Shown here: one piece after another, positions 32,888-45,093 of the stretch | Layout: the number at the start of each line of letters is the position of its first letter | Numbering within the stretch: position 1 is the stretch's first letter | Origin: Aureobasidium sp. EXF-3400 | Lineage: Eukaryota > Ascomycota > Dothideomycetes > Dothideales > Saccotheciaceae | Direction of reading: 5' to 3' | NCBI GenBank assembly: GCA_024195585.1 | Contig: SWBL01000083.1 | Span: 62,001 to 126,000 of the forward strand | Length of the DNA stretch: 64,000 nt | Position numbers and translations under genes: made by a program | The notes under the pieces: generated by a model | Databases searched by the model: none | Told to the model about the DNA's origin: nothing | Seen by the model: the letters and a program-made list of their open reading frames with translations, nothing else

Positions 32888-33296
32888 ACCAGATTTCCAA
32901 GATGAAGGACGAAGCGTTTGATGGAATCATGGAGCGGAATAACGCGGAGGAAAGTGATACAGTATGGATCTGAGACAGAGGGCACCATGAGAATGTCCAT
33001 GGATGCGAAGAAGACATGGCGATAATGAGCGAAGGTCATATGCAGTAGTGTAAAAGTAGTAGTACCAGGTCTATTCTCAGTATTCGTCTCAGTATACAGC
33101 CACTCAATGCCCCTATCAATCGATTCGTTATTAGTCATTGCACATTGTTCGTTCTTAAGAAATGTGAGACCTGATATTACGGTCACCCTGTCTGAATATG
33201 GTAAACTCAGATCAAACTCCAAAACCAATGCGATGATAACAAACGTGAAATGAAAAAGCGAATTGCATACAACAAGAAGCCCAGAAGTTTGAGCCT
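32888..33296. other. Convergent 3' regions
   Basis: About 400 bp between two stop codons. No gene or repeat is seen. Confidence 0.4.
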
Positions 33297-34400
33297 CTAG
33301 TTCTTGCGCATGGCTCTCTTCTTCCTGCGCTCAAAGTCTCTACCAATATCACCGCCAGCACCACCTCTACCACCATCATCATCATTCTTCCTCTTTCTAC
33401 TCCTCTCCAGAGCACCACCCACACCACCAGCACCAGTCCTCTCACCCTTCTTGGTCAACCTATCAATCCTGCCAATACCCGCACCAAGCAAATCCCACTC
33501 TTCACCACCGAATCCACCACGCTTGTTTCCACCCTTCTTGGCACGTTCCTTCTTTCCTTCCTTGGGCAGACGCACCAAATTGCTTTCTTCATAGGTAGTG
33601 CGTTCGGCCTCTTCTTTACGTTCACGGGCAGATTTGTCACGGCGGCCGCCTGCGGTGATGGTGCTGCCGATGGAGGGTTGGGCGGTAGGGGCACCGCTGA
33701 GTTCGTCGGCGACGTATTCGTCGATTGTGTTGCTGCGCATGGCTTTGCGGTCGCCCTTTTCGCGGCGGGGGGAGGGGGGTGCGGGCATGGTTGTTGCGTT
33801 TATGCGGGGAGGTCTGTAGATGCCATCGCTGGAGGCTTCGGGCTTTGAGGAAGATGTGTTTTCGGTTGCGTCTGAAGGACGAGTGAGAGCGCTGGGGTTG
33901 GGGCGGAAGGCGAGGCCGTCGTCGGAGTCGGCTTCTGAGGCATCGTCGTCGTCATCGTCGGAGTTTTGGTCAGAGTCTGAGGCTGCTGAGGCGGCGGCGG
34001 TGGCTTGTTTGGCGACGGCAGCTTTTTGGACGGCACCGCGGGCTTCGTCTTCGGCGGCGCGGACGACCTTGTCGATTTGGTACTTGAGCCTGTCTTCCAA
34101 GGGCCGCACGCCCTTTTCCAGGTAGACGCGGTGCTTGACGAGATCTCTCACGAGCTTGTCGTCAAAGTCTGCAGGAGCGGTCTTTCCATCTTTGGCGCTA
34201 CGGATGACGGCCAAGTTGCGAAGAGCAAGGGTTTGCAGATATGAGAGGAAGAGCTCGTTCTTTGCGTCTAGAAGAGTGATGCCGTTTGAAGGAGGGAGAA
34301 TCGAGTCGCTGGTAGGCAGCGCCGGGATGGCTGATTCCAGAGAACTTGTGAGACCCGGCAGTATCGATGCTAAGCTTGTATCCATGTTTGCTGTTGCCAT
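33297..34400 (-). CDS. LCP5: LCP5/neuroguidin, Sas10/Utp3/C1D family
   Basis: An intronless gene for 367 aa. LCP5 binds the U3 snoRNP/SSU processome and is needed for 18S rRNA maturation in the nucleolus. The N-terminal Sas10/C1D helical domain is visible (about 15-120): ITLLDAKNELFLSYLQTLALRNL, then LVRDLVKHRVYLEKGVRPLEDRLKYQIDKVV, with the typical 'E.G+.PLE.+LKYQIDK' block. A long acidic run (DSDDDDDDASEADSDD) follows, then IYRPPRI. A basic C-terminus (RKRKND, ERRKKRAMRKN) fits nucleolar targeting. This order and length match LCP5/neuroguidin. A second Met is at residue 6; the first is used. Confidence 0.92.
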   Translation of the reverse strand: MATANMDTSLASILPGLTSSLESAIPALPTSDSILPPSNGITLLDAKNELFLSYLQTLALRNLAVIRSAKDGKTAPADFDDKLVRDLVKHRVYLEKGVRPLEDRLKYQIDKVVRAAEDEARGAVQKAAVAKQATAAASAASDSDQNSDDDDDDASEADSDDGLAFRPNPSALTRPSDATENTSSSKPEASSDGIYRPPRINATTMPAPPSPRREKGDRKAMRSNTIDEYVADELSGAPTAQPSIGSTITAGGRRDKSARERKEEAERTTYEESNLVRLPKEGKKERAKKGGNKRGGFGGEEWDLLGAGIGRIDRLTKKGERTGAGGVGGALERSRKRKNDDDGGRGGAGGDIGRDFERRKKRAMRKN

Positions 34401-34731
34401 TGTAGTGTTGTGCTGGGAAATGTGATGTCTTCAACTTTTCGAGAATTTCCTAAAGTTGCGGCAACTTTTTCGCCGACAACCCCGGCTTGTTTGACTTGTT
34501 TGACGCCAATCGATAATCACATGAAAGCAGGGTCCATCACTGTCTTCAAACTCTCTTCTCCGTCTATGTTCAGTTTACACGGTCTTGATTGGCAAAGTAT
34601 AGGGGTATCATAAATACTGCCTAACGAGAAAAACAAACCCACCCTCCCGCCCACTGTTGTGTCGTTATACGTCTCATTCCTTCGCGGGACCACATCTGAG
34701 CGTTCATTTCGATAAGATAGCATTAGAGGCA
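34401..34731. other. Intergenic LCP5 promoter / PEF 3' flank
   Basis: About 330 bp. The PEF gene's last coding exon ends at 34732. No separate gene is seen. Confidence 0.4.
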
Positions 34732-35939
34732 TCATCGCTGTCGTAGGATCTCTTCCAAAAAGGTTTCAGTATAAGCCATTATCGGTTACGGGGGATATGG
34801 AGTTGAAGAGGAAAAGGCTTTGCGCACCTGTGAGGAACTCTTCGCTGTATGGGTGTTAGTGCACAGTCTGACAACATCTGGGAGTGGAAGCAACTTACAA
34901 AGACAGAGTAATGTATCCATCACGGTCGTCGTCGTACTTCTTGAAGACGTCCGTCATACGCTTCAAGCTGATACATGCCTGCACAAACAGATCGAAGCTG
35001 AGCGTCTTCTCGCGTCCACTGCCGTACGACTCGTCGCCTCTGCCGCGTGTCGTTCTCGCAAATGTGTTGAACAGCAGCTGCGTGAACTGAGGACTCAAAC
35101 GGTAGCCGAACGCAACGAGAGCATCGGCAAACTCTTGGAAGCTGATATTACCCGAGCGATCCACATCGAAGCGGTCGAAGAGGTTGCGCCAGGCAGCCAA
35201 GAATCCCCAGAGGCCGCAGAACTCGTCAAAGTTGATGGTACCGCTACGGTCCGTGTCAAACATACGGATCATCATGCGCACAGTGTGTGCGTCGAATGCT
35301 GTGTAGTCGCCGTTCACCAGAGCGCTGCGCAGAGAAGACTCGCTCAGCTGACCGTTGCGCTCCTTGTCTACGGCCATGAACAGGGGCCATAATGCCTCAC
35401 GACTATTAGGGTCAGGGTTCTGAGGTGGTGCGACGGTAGGTGGACGTTGGTTTTGAGGGATCGGAGGACGGTTGTGATAGCCTGAAGGTCGAGGACCCTG
35501 GCCGTAGTTGGCTGGAGGTGGGGGTGATGCAAAGGCATTGCGCGGAGGAGGGGGAGCACCGCCAGCTGCTGGAGATTGTGAAGGAGCGTAGCCGCTGCTA
35601 AATCGCTGAGGATGTTGTTGCGGATGTTGTTGCGGCTGCTGAGGCGGCGGGTAGTTGTCGTAGCGCTGGGGAGCGGAGCCCATGGCGGGGGATTGATGGC
35701 CGGACGGGCGGCCGTAGGATTGCGACTGCTGAGGTGGTGGTGGCTGTGGCTTGTTGTGGTAGCTGGAAGTCGAAGACTGTCTCTGAGGGTGGTTCTGCGA
35801 CAGCATGGCCGCTGCCTGGTCGGGTTCGGCGTGTCTAGGAGAGCAATCAGCCATGCCCAATGCGCCCTGCTTGCGATACGGTCCAGACATACGCTGGGAG
35901 CGCGTCGGGGTTGCCCGAGTATCCTCGATTGTATGCCAT
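34732..35939 (-). CDS. PEF1: Penta-EF-hand calcium-binding protein (peflin/ALG-2 type)
   Basis: Exons on the minus strand are 35939-35893, 35834-34899, 34844-34828 (17 nt) and 34751-34732, giving 339 aa. The start MAYNRGYSGNPDALPA comes from a short first exon. The N-terminal 150 residues are Pro/Gln/Tyr-rich, as in peflin and yeast PEF1. EF-hands follow from about residue 165: VDKERNGQLSESSL, FDTDRSGTINFDEF, FDVDRSGNISFQEF, a degenerate fourth, and YDDDRDGYITLSFEEF; the three canonical loops have intact Asp/Glu ligands. The last hand is completed only by the two tiny 3' exons, ending FLTEILRQR, which matches relatives. PEF proteins bind calcium and associate with membranes or COPII/ESCRT partners; yeast PEF1 acts in polar growth. 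Confidence 0.92.
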
Positions 35940-36381
35940 GTTGCTGTTAAGATTTCAATCAGCTGAGGGGCAAGTGAGAGAGAAGGCCTTGATGCGCATC
36001 AAGTAATCGTCGTTCGCCATGGCCGGGCTGAGCAGCCAAGGGAGCGCTCAAGTTGGCTTGCTTATTACCAGCCCCACCTGCGCCCATGACTCGACCATAT
36101 ACCATCCACCCGTATTACCGCCGTATTGCGTATGCCTGTCTGCATTTCTTATTTGTCGTTTTTGTAATCTGCTTCGACGCGCGTATTAATTGCATCTCCT
36201 ATAATTAATGCTATCTGGATGCTGGGTTATGGCTGCTGTCAATATCTGATGATCCACCTTGATGCTTCGGCATTTGCTTCCTGCGACTTCTTTTTGATCT
36301 TGTTCAGACATCCTCGCAATATCTCGCGGAATTCATCACCGCGCCTTGCAACTCTCTCAAAATCATTACCATGCTGAACTC
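35940..36381. other. Intergenic PEF promoter
   Basis: About 440 bp holding the PEF promoter and the 3' flank of the MADS gene. An ATTAATTG/CTATAATTAAT stretch lies near 36184-36210. No gene is seen. Confidence 0.4.
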
Positions 36382-38265
36382 CTAATCTTTTGCTCTCTTC
36401 CCACCACCTCCTGCTTCTTCTTCCGCCTTTCGTTTTTTCTCGTCTTCTTCTCTGAACCCTGGCCCGCTTAACACCACTGGCGTTTGGAAGTTCAGCGGAC
36501 TTGGCATCATGTTGTTGTCTCTCCCAAACCATGCGTCTGGCCAAAACGACGAGGGACTGGGTAAGAGATGGTTTCCATCCATGACCCGACTAGGCAATGC
36601 AGAGAGCGGTGTTTCGATATGGTCTCGCTCACGGTTTCCTAGCGGATTTGTGCTGATGGGTGGTGCCGGTCGCGCAAACGGATTGGGTGGTCCAGATGCA
36701 CCAGCAGAAAGCACAGCATTCGTCGATGGCGACGGTGGTGGAAGAACAACCCCTTGACCTACACGCATAGGAGTCGCTGTCGTCGTTCCACCATCCTTAG
36801 GCGATGAATCCGCTGTTGCACTTCCGCCGTCTGACTGTTCGCTAGGAATTTGCACCTTCAACCGTGGTCGTTTTGCTTCAGCAGCCGCGCCTCCTGGGCG
36901 TATAGGTCCGGGTATTGAAGAAAGAGAGCCCGTACGTTGTGAAGGTCCTGGAGGCGGTGCTTGCATGGTAGGATTAGATGCGACTGTTGGTGGGGGCCCC
37001 GCTGTTGTGAAATCGGTGGGCCTAGGAGGCGCCTCAGCAACCCTCTGTCGAGGTGCAGAAGATATGTCGACTGAATGGGGACGAGGTACTTCGGTTTTGA
37101 TGACTGGTTCTCTGTAGTTGGACGTACTTCCACCCCAATGCTGAGCGAGAAGCGAGCGGCTGTCATCAATGGGCGTGAATATACTGTGCGATCTTGCATG
37201 AGCTGGCAAGGGTCTTGGTTGGGGTAGCGGAGGACTCTGGAAGGTATTCTGATCGGGTTGAGGAGAAGGCTGTGCGCTGTGTGACTGGTTCTGTTGTTGG
37301 TAATGCTGCTGCTGTGGTGCAGGCATATGCTGTTGAGCGCCTGGATGGACCTGGCTCATAAAGTGCGGAGGGACAGATGATTGCCTTCTTTGTTCTTGCA
37401 GATATGCCTGCTGAGCAGCGACTTGCATTTGCTGTTGAGTCGGTGGGGGATACGCGGCGTAGTATTGAGGGGGTTGGACGGCGAAACCTTGCGGGGTAGG
37501 TCGTTGCATGACAGGATTGGGAGGTGGTGGATGATACGGAGCGTTCGGAGAATATGCGTAAGTTGGCTGAGGAGCAGGAGCTTGCGACGGGGTGCCCATG
37601 TGCTGCTGAGGAACCAGGTTCGAGCTAGTCCGACGGAAGTGCGAGACACGAGATGCAGGACGTGAGCCATTCGGTGGTTGGGGAGTAGCCATGCGCTGAG
37701 GGAAGGTGGGCATGGCGCCATTGGGAATAGGCGGCGATGCAGAAGGCGTCGAGTTTCTCATATGTTGGAGGCCGGGCTGATGCTGGAGAGGATGTTGGAT
37801 CATGGATGCCTCTGGCGGCGAGTGCGATTCGTGCTGTTCGACGGGCTCCTCATCTCCTTCCTCGTCATCATCACCACCACCTTTGCCCTGGAAGTCAGCC
37901 GGGCCCTTGTGTTCGTGTGCGCCGCCATACTGTATTCAGTCAGTCAACCATATGTCGCAAAGATAGTCTTGAGCTGCAGGCAGGGCATACATATTGGAAG
38001 CGAGCGACAGTCTCGTGAATGTCGCCCGATGAGAATTCGTAGAGCTTCTTGTTGTTGCCAAAGATGATGACTGCGACATCGACTGAACAGAGTACACTCA
38101 ACTCGTATGCCTTCTTGAATAAGCCGCCTTTGCGCTTCAGGAAGGTGCTGCCACAAAAAAGCCGTTAGCATTGACAGGATTAAAATAGAAGGAAGGCGGC
38201 GGTCCGTACACGGAGCGGTTTCTGTCGTCCTTGATGGGACGGATCTCAATCTTTCTGCGACCCAT
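36382..38265 (-). CDS. RLM1: MADS-box transcription factor, Rlm1/Mef2 type
   Basis: Exons on the minus strand are 38265-38210, 38147-37991 and 37929-36382, giving 586 aa. The MADS domain fills residues 1-60: [49 protein letters not shown]. The 'I+DDRNR.VTF.KRK.GL.KKA.ELSVLC' form is the Mef2/Rlm1 class rather than SRF/Mcm1. After KLYEFSSGD comes an acidic linker ([11 protein letters not shown]), then a long Pro/Gln/Ser-rich low-complexity region ([10 protein letters not shown]). In yeast Rlm1 and Aspergillus RlmA, the factor is activated by the cell-wall-integrity MAP kinase and turns on cell-wall genes. That role is inferred from the class. The second junction falls inside the RFQY|YGG segment. 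Confidence 0.92.
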
Positions 38266-39150
38266 TGTTGGGGCGAACAGAAAAGCGACGGACTGCAAAG
38301 ACAGAAAAGGTACAGGGACGCAGCTTCAACTTTCATGCGACTGCCTTGGTTGGACGCGCGCGAGAAACGAGAAATCGATGGCTGTCAGACGCTTTGGCTT
38401 CGGTCGTTCTGCTCTGCTGGGAACGTCTCGTTACCGCCTGTTGGATATGCAGGACATGCACGTCGTGCGTCTTTGCTTGAGCTTCTCGTGCTTCTGCGCG
38501 GAGTAGCTGCAAGTTAACTTGTGATAAGAATCGTTTCCTGCGTCAGATCAAATAATGCGAAAAGGGCAGGTCAGCCTGCTCCTATTATTGGAACGAAACA
38601 TGGAGAGCTCAGACCCCCATCGTTGATCTCTCCCTCTCGCATGAAACGGTCCATGTGCCACTGGCCAACCCTTTTGTCCCAATACCCGCCATCCGCTATC
38701 CACTTCAGTCATCCTCGTTCTGAGCCCGCTACCGTTCGGTCTGCGGCATTCCGTCTCTGTACCACCCTTGGCGCTTGCTCTGCTGTCACAATTGACCGCG
38801 CTTTACGGCGTGAGAGGCTGGACAGTCCAGGTACCGGTTGCAATGTCCAAGGGCGGTTTATCTATAACTCTCTGTATATGCGAGTCTCTTGACGTTCTGC
38901 GCACTGACTGTCGTTATGTCGCCGGACTTCTGCTCACTCTACACGCGAAGCCTCTCGACCTAGCTTCCGAAACCCGGACATGAACGCAATAGCTAGCCAA
39001 CTCCGAAACTCTGTAGTCTTTTGACCCCGTCAGTGAGCGCCATCTGTGCATGCTAGTATCTCAACGACGAATCGGGTTTGAAAAGCGTCAATTGGGCAAA
39101 AGTATTCATTATCCGTTCATATACGAGTACTCCTTCTCCCTCGCAGAGTT
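38266..39150. other. Intergenic upstream of RLM1-type gene
   Basis: About 885 bp of MADS-gene promoter plus the 3' flank of the DUF3140 gene. ORFs up to 123 codons show no domain. No RNA gene is seen. Confidence 0.4.
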
Positions 39151-39831
39151 CTATGACTGCTGAGGGTCATGACCCCAGTTCTTCAAAGACTTAGCACTCT
39201 TGCTCTCGGGGTCCTGCTTCGCCTTGCCTTCTTGGGCCAAATGGCGCTTGTTGTACGCCACGACTTTGCGCATGTGGCTAATGTCGTCCTCATCGTATTT
39301 GCTGGGATCTTTGTTTGGGTTCTTCTCCAAGATTTTGATGATCTTGCGGCCGCTGTAGAGGATACAATCAGACTTCGTCTGTTCGTCTTGCAATTGAGAT
39401 GTCACTCATCCAGTTTACTCACCTCTCGTGGCCAATGGTTTCACCCGAGCCATCGTCCTTGGACCAGCCGGCGCCAGCAGAGTCCTCTCCACCGAGCCAC
39501 TCCTTCAGCTCATCTGGGCCCATGTTGACGAGCTCATTGAACTCCCTACAAGTATGTTAGTTCTGGTTGCCAGGCCCCTGTTGGCAACCTAGAGGCGGTA
39601 TACTCACTTGATGACTGTATCATTGTCTTTGACCTAGAGATACAGTCAGCATGGTCTTTCGAAACACGGCACTACGTTACAACGAGTCGTCTCGAATAGA
39701 TGTTCACTGGCGAAGGGGTTCGGACCACGTACCATTTTGATAGTAGAGACCGAGAACTTTCGGATTGGTTGTCGTCTAATGTGTTGTTGGAGTCGCGATG
39801 AAGGTCTTGTTAGTTGAGCAAAGGTATACAT
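39151..39831 (-). CDS. DUF3140 protein with likely mitochondrial presequence
   Basis: Exons on the minus strand are 39831-39733, 39633-39608 (26 nt), 39545-39423 and 39352-39151, giving 149 aa. Residues from about 40 match the DUF3140 family, known from bacteria and fungi and often annotated only as DNA-binding: EFNELVNMGPDELKEWL, then SGETIGHESGRKIIKILEKN, then YDEDDISHMRKVVAYNKRHLAQE. Residues 1-32 (from MYTFAQLTR) are rich in Arg/Ser/Gln with no acidic residue and contain RKF|S, a classic R-3 matrix-protease site, so import into mitochondria is likely. Met33 is the last codon of exon 1 and could serve as a second start for a non-mitochondrial form. A further in-frame Met lies at 39873. Molecular function is unknown. 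Confidence 0.82.
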
Positions 39832-41005
39832 GTGTTGGAAGGAGGAGCATCTTCCTTTGAGAGTAGTTATCACAATTCACTACAGCTTGACATCATGATT
39901 GTACATGACATCATGAACGTTGAAAAGAAGTTCAATCGTGCTCTATCGCATTCATGAACTTATGGAGGACGCGACGGTCTGATTTCAACTTGATAGAAAA
40001 GAGCATTGAAGCTGTATTGTACACGAATTGTGCAATCAACTGCCGTGAAAGTGCCTTCCCTGTCGCGCAATATAGGAGATACTGCAATCTATCAGGGTGA
40101 CATTGACAATTCATGTGCTTGGCCTCTGCTGGAGAATTGAGTTGCGGGTGTGGACCGTTGGCGTTAGAGATGGGCCAACCGCCTTGATTAGCGCACCCTT
40201 GAGTAAATTGCTAAGAAAAGTGTCTCAGAAACACTTGTTTCGGAGCGCGCGACTCGCGCTTGAAGGTACATCCAGGGACCAGGGGTCTTCAACTACGATC
40301 AAGGACGCAGAAACCGGCGGCGGGCTGTCTTGATCGTCAATGATTGATGTGCTGGCACCCTACGTAGGGTCCGATTGCAACCAGGCCCTCCCGCTGGCGG
40401 CGCCGCTGGAGGTCAAGAAACAGGGACATCAGTCAGTCGTTGATGCACTATGTTATCAGATAGAGAATGATGGAGGGGCACACCCCGTCCATGACCCAGC
40501 AAGATGGTTTCGGCTAACCCGCTGCAAGAACCAGCTACTGTAAGTTGCTGCAGGCTGCATATTTCGCAACGCAGAGTGAATGAATTGTAGCCATTCATTA
40601 AGCCAGCCAGCTGCCGCATGTCCATCTTCCCTACAACTTACTCACAGCTCTCCGACTCGAGCCTGAAAGTCCATGTGGTTTCCCCTCGGGTGGCTTGACG
40701 GAAAATAGGATCGACCGCCAGACACTCATTTTGATAAGGTAATGCCTGCTCCATGATTTAGCTATCATCAGCACACCTTCTTGACTCTCTCCTCGCCTCT
40801 TTCCTTGTCTTCCTCTTTCCATTTCTTTTTGCGCGAAACGCCAACCACTGGCACTTAGCTTCTGGGTTGCTCGTACATGGACTAACGCTCTCGATTGGTC
40901 TTTCAGCTACTTCGCACACATCAACTCATGCTCCTTTCTGTCTCCCGCATATTCATACACTATCGCCAATAATCGACAAGCCCACAACCGGTGGCCATTC
41001 CCGCC
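39832..41005. other. Divergent intergenic region
   Basis: About 1.2 kb between the DUF3140 and MSB1-like starts. Short ORFs lack domains. The 200 bp before 41006 are CT-rich leader. No repeat is seen. Confidence 0.4.
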
Positions 41006-44000
41006 ATGGCGTTCCTCTCAAAGGTCTTCAAGAGCAAGGATGCAAAGGCAAGCGCAAAGCACAAAGCACAAAAAGTCGACTCCAACCAAGGACACATGCC
41101 AATGGCAAAGCCTAGATTTATGTCGACTTGGAACAGCAGAGAGATTGATCCGGAAGAGGTTGACGAGCTCATACAAGTGTGCACTCTGATCCTCAAATCA
41201 AGGGGTACGCAGCATCCGCAGCGTCACAGACCACAGTTACTGATTGCACATTGTAGCCGAGGCACTGGATACGCCATTCTTACTCCTGCCATTCAGGCCC
41301 GAAACCGACACTGTTCCAGCGAAGACATTCATCAACAACTTCTTCAAGAGCAACCGGGAAGGGAACAGGAATTACGCTGGCACGAGTCTCCGCAGAGAGC
41401 TTGTTCTTACAGACCCAGCCGTGCGTTCATTCGTTCTTGTGGCGATACATCTGGCTAATTCAGTCACAGATTTTGTGTAGCATTCTCAAATGGTGCTGGA
41501 GCCGCATGCCTGGTGGTGTCGTGACATGGCCAGTTTACCATGGCTTCTCTCTCGGCGAACGTGGTTCGTACTCGATACTCAACACAAGACTGCGACAACG
41601 AGCTAATTCTAATTACCAGACTCGAACATGGCAAGGAACGCCTTCCATACCTTCATTCCTATGACCGTCGATTCCAATGCCAGAAAGAACATCATCTACA
41701 ACTTCTTTGACCTATTGACCGCAATCGCTGCCCACGGAAAGACCAATGGATTCGGAGGCAGAAAGCTCTCGCGCATGGCTGGCTGGTGGGCATTCGAACA
41801 TTCGGACGAAGGAAAAGGCTTTGAGGGCGGCTACAAGTCATGGGTGACGTGAGTCCTCTCTATCCCAGTAAACATACAATGCGATGCTAACCATCGAAAG
41901 TTCTGCGGATGCTTCCAGCCATCTCTTCTTTGCTTACCTCAGATCTCTCAACCCTGAAGCTCTGGACGGATTCACTGGAATCAATGGTCTACCAAGGTCT
42001 ATCCAGGCACTCTTAGCTCAGACTGAATATCCACCCGAAGCGCCCACGCTCATGCAAAAACAAACACCAAAAGTCGTCATGCTTGTGGATGTCGTCTCTC
42101 CAGGTCCCTTTGCTCTGCTTCGCAGAGCCAACAACTTTGAATACCGGGACGAAGAGTTGCAGATGTTTTCGGAATATTCTGATCCCGCTCAAGCCTTGAC
42201 TGAAGAATGCAGACGCGTGCTCCACTGCATAACAATCGCAAATCAGTCAATCGCTGTACGGTCTCAGAGTAACATGAGTCTTGGAATGGATAGTCTCAAC
42301 AACAGACCTGACGAATCCTGGTCACATTTCCAAGACTTTGGTTTCTCGTCAATCGGTGACGACTCTAACGATACCACAAGCGGTACGCGCTCACCGAGCA
42401 TAGAGCCAAGACTGTCCGGACTGAGGTCTACACCTCGTTCTCGCGCTGATGATGGTGGACGTCCCATAACACCATCTTGGGCCGATTTCCTGAATTCTGG
42501 GTTTGTCGACGAAGGCAATAAAGTCAACTCGGCGCCTATACGCATGCTGATGCCACCTGACAAGATGCTTCCACCTATCAACAGCGGGCCGCCGCGATCT
42601 TCTAATGGCTACCAAGAAGAAGATGTCAACCCAGGCGAACTAGCTAGTATCACAAAGTTCGACCTTGATGACTGCTTCTGGTGGGTCTGGATGACAAGTC
42701 TTGCCAGTGAAGAGCCTGCTGCAAGAAAAGCAGTCTTCGGTCGTTGTGCCCTTGTCGAAACTGGTATCCTCCATGGCCGCTGGATTCTGCTGGAGGAAAA
42801 GATCAAGAGCGCTGCTCCCGAACTTGAAGAAGGTGCCTACATCGCCGAGAAGAAATCACGCTTTGGGTTCAGTCGCAGGGGGAAACAAAACCGCAGAAAA
42901 TCGGCCACCGTGCCTCCAAGAAGATACGACAGTCCTCAATCAGAGCAGCAAGCTGCATCGACGACACCAGACAAGCCCAGTATCTCTCCAGACCAGCAAG
43001 CAAGGATCAGAGCAGCAGCGGCCACTCTTGCTCGGCAACACTCTAGAGTAGTCGAAACACCAAGCGGGCAACGACGTGGACGACACGATGATGCTTCCTC
43101 GATGAAGACCAACAGCGTTTTGACATTGGGTCTGACTAGTGAAGCGGCACCAGCTATGAAGTGGGCCCATACTTTCGATAAAGAAGCGACGCGCAAACAA
43201 TACCTGGGCGATAACTTCGCCGGTAAGGGAACGCCTGTGGACATGCATGTTCCTGACAATGCGGCTTCGTTCGTGGAAACACAAGGATCCAACAAGCCTT
43301 TGCCTTCTCCAGACGCTCGGAAGCAATCGATTGCTGTGTCTGAGGTGTCCATCACCCAAGATGAACCGAGCCCGAGCGTGGAAGATCTACCTGTTTCCCA
43401 TGCACCAGTCGCTGAACCGGAGCCTCTTTCACTCAGTGCATCCATCATCTCTGAGAGACCTGTCGTACACAATGCTACACAAGTGCCAACTGTGCCCTCC
43501 GTATCTAAGGTTACTGAGGTAGGCAGAAAGCCGGTCCCGGAGCGTACCAACAACGTACACAATCACCCAGCATTCAGGCCCTCTATGGAAGGGCAGAGAC
43601 CCACCAAATCGGAGACGTCTGCAGTCAAGGCTGCAAGAGAAGCCTGGGAAGCAAAGGCAGCTACCTTCAGTCCCGATAAGATGGCTCACGAACCCAACAA
43701 ACGTCCCAATGGCTTTAAACGCATGTTTAGCAAGAGCCAAAAGAGCGACGACGGCAAGCGTGAATTCGCTAGTCAACAGCCATCTGCTTCCATGACTAGC
43801 TTGGCTCCCCCCTCTGAGACAAATCTCGGAAGAAAGCTCTCCCTACTTCGCAAGAAGTCTCCCACCCCAACTCCTCCGGTCCAGCCTACACTTCCAACCG
43901 CCGCGCCACTGTTTCCCCGCCGGGCAGTAGCAAACAATCTAGCAGCACCCGTCTCGGGACCAAGTCCTCCAGTAGTCAGCCCCTTGGAGCCGAGCTTTTC

Positions 44001-44541
44001 TCAGCAACACATCGGAGCCGATGACCACATGGTCTCGCCTGTACACTCCGAGCACAGAACTAATGCCGACGAGGAGTTCCAGCGTTTCGATCAAGGGCCG
44101 CTCTCGGATGCCCCTGCCTGGACGCCTCGTGAATCCATCGATTCACATCTGCAAGCGCAAGCAGAGGCTGCTCACAAAGCAGACTTGGAGGCAGGACATC
44201 TGAATGCACCTGGTGGATTCCCTGAGACTCCCATGGAAACACCAATGGAGCGTAGCATCAACGGCTTCCCTGAAACTGAGCCAGTCTACGATAGTGCTCA
44301 GCCAGTCGCAAACAACCTCGATAGATGGGCTCAGATCCGAAAGAATGCTGCTGAGCGAGCCGCTAGAGTCAGCGAAGATCAGGTCTCTGGCCGCCCATCT
44401 CACATTACCAACGGCACTGAGGACGACGGCGATACCAGCGGCGAAGAGACCATCGAGGACAGAGTCGCTCGTATCAAAGCTCGCGTAGCCCATCTTACCG
44501 GCAATCTGGAGAAGGCGCCTACCAGCAGACCCCGTTACTGA
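41006..44541 (+). CDS. MSB1: Msb1/Mug8-domain cell polarity protein
   Basis: Exons 41006-41204, 41257-41420, 41470-41563, 41620-41848 and 41901-44541 join in phase to 1108 aa. The N-terminal half (about 30-460) is the Msb1/Mug8 (DUF1708, RhoGAP-like fold) domain: PEEVDELIQVCTLILKSR, ALDTPFLLLPFRPETD, GVVTWPVYHGFSLGE, FHTFIPMTVDSNARKNIIYNFFDLL, then RKLSRMAGWWAFEH. The C-terminal 600 residues are Ser/Pro/Lys-rich and likely disordered, with short helices at the end (IEDRVARIKARVAHL). In yeast Msb1 works with Cdc42/Rho1 at bud sites, and plant-pathogen homologues affect growth and infection. No catalytic arginine finger can be judged by eye. All four introns are 47-57 bp. Confidence 0.9.
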
Positions 44542-45093
44542 ATCCCTGGCCATCTCGACATGCCCTTCTTTCCTTCTCCCTACCATCTTCTCACTGTCAC
44601 ATGATGGCAGATGTCAATTTTCTAATGCCATCGACGAACAATAATACCCTCATACGACCACGTACAGAATTTGCTTTTCTACTAAGCACACTGCGTTCAA
44701 GTCGTTACACCTCTTTTCCGATATTGCTTCTTCTCGCGATACCAATCTGCAGTTTATGGTTTTGGAATTTACTTTCTTTCTTTCTTTTAATGGTCTGTAC
44801 ATGTTGCTACGTTTTTTCTGGGGCTGTTTCAAAACATTGCGAAAAAGGCGAAATGTGATTGTACACTAGCAGAATAGCAATGAACCCAGCTCAATGCAGC
44901 CAATCCATATTCGTCGTGACGTGATGTCTGTATACCAACCTCACTATTTATAGCAGGTGGGGGAGGCTCGAAGCGGGGGACGACCCTGTTTGACGATCAT
45001 GTCATGTCATCACCGCAAACACATCTTTCTCTGCTTATCATCAACACTCGAACACACAAAGATCAAACACGTCGACAGTGACAGAACTCAATC
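44542..45093. other. Intergenic between MSB1-like and MBL genes
   Basis: About 550 bp: the MSB1-like 3' untranslated region, then the MBL promoter with a TATTTATAG motif near 44944. No gene is seen. Confidence 0.4.

Noticed and set aside
34820..35392. 190-codon plus-strand ORF opposite the PEF gene
   Set aside because: Antisense shadow of the EF-hand exons.
42936..43562. 208-codon minus-strand ORF inside the MSB1-like gene
   Set aside because: Shadow of the coding strand; the plus-strand frame is the conserved one.
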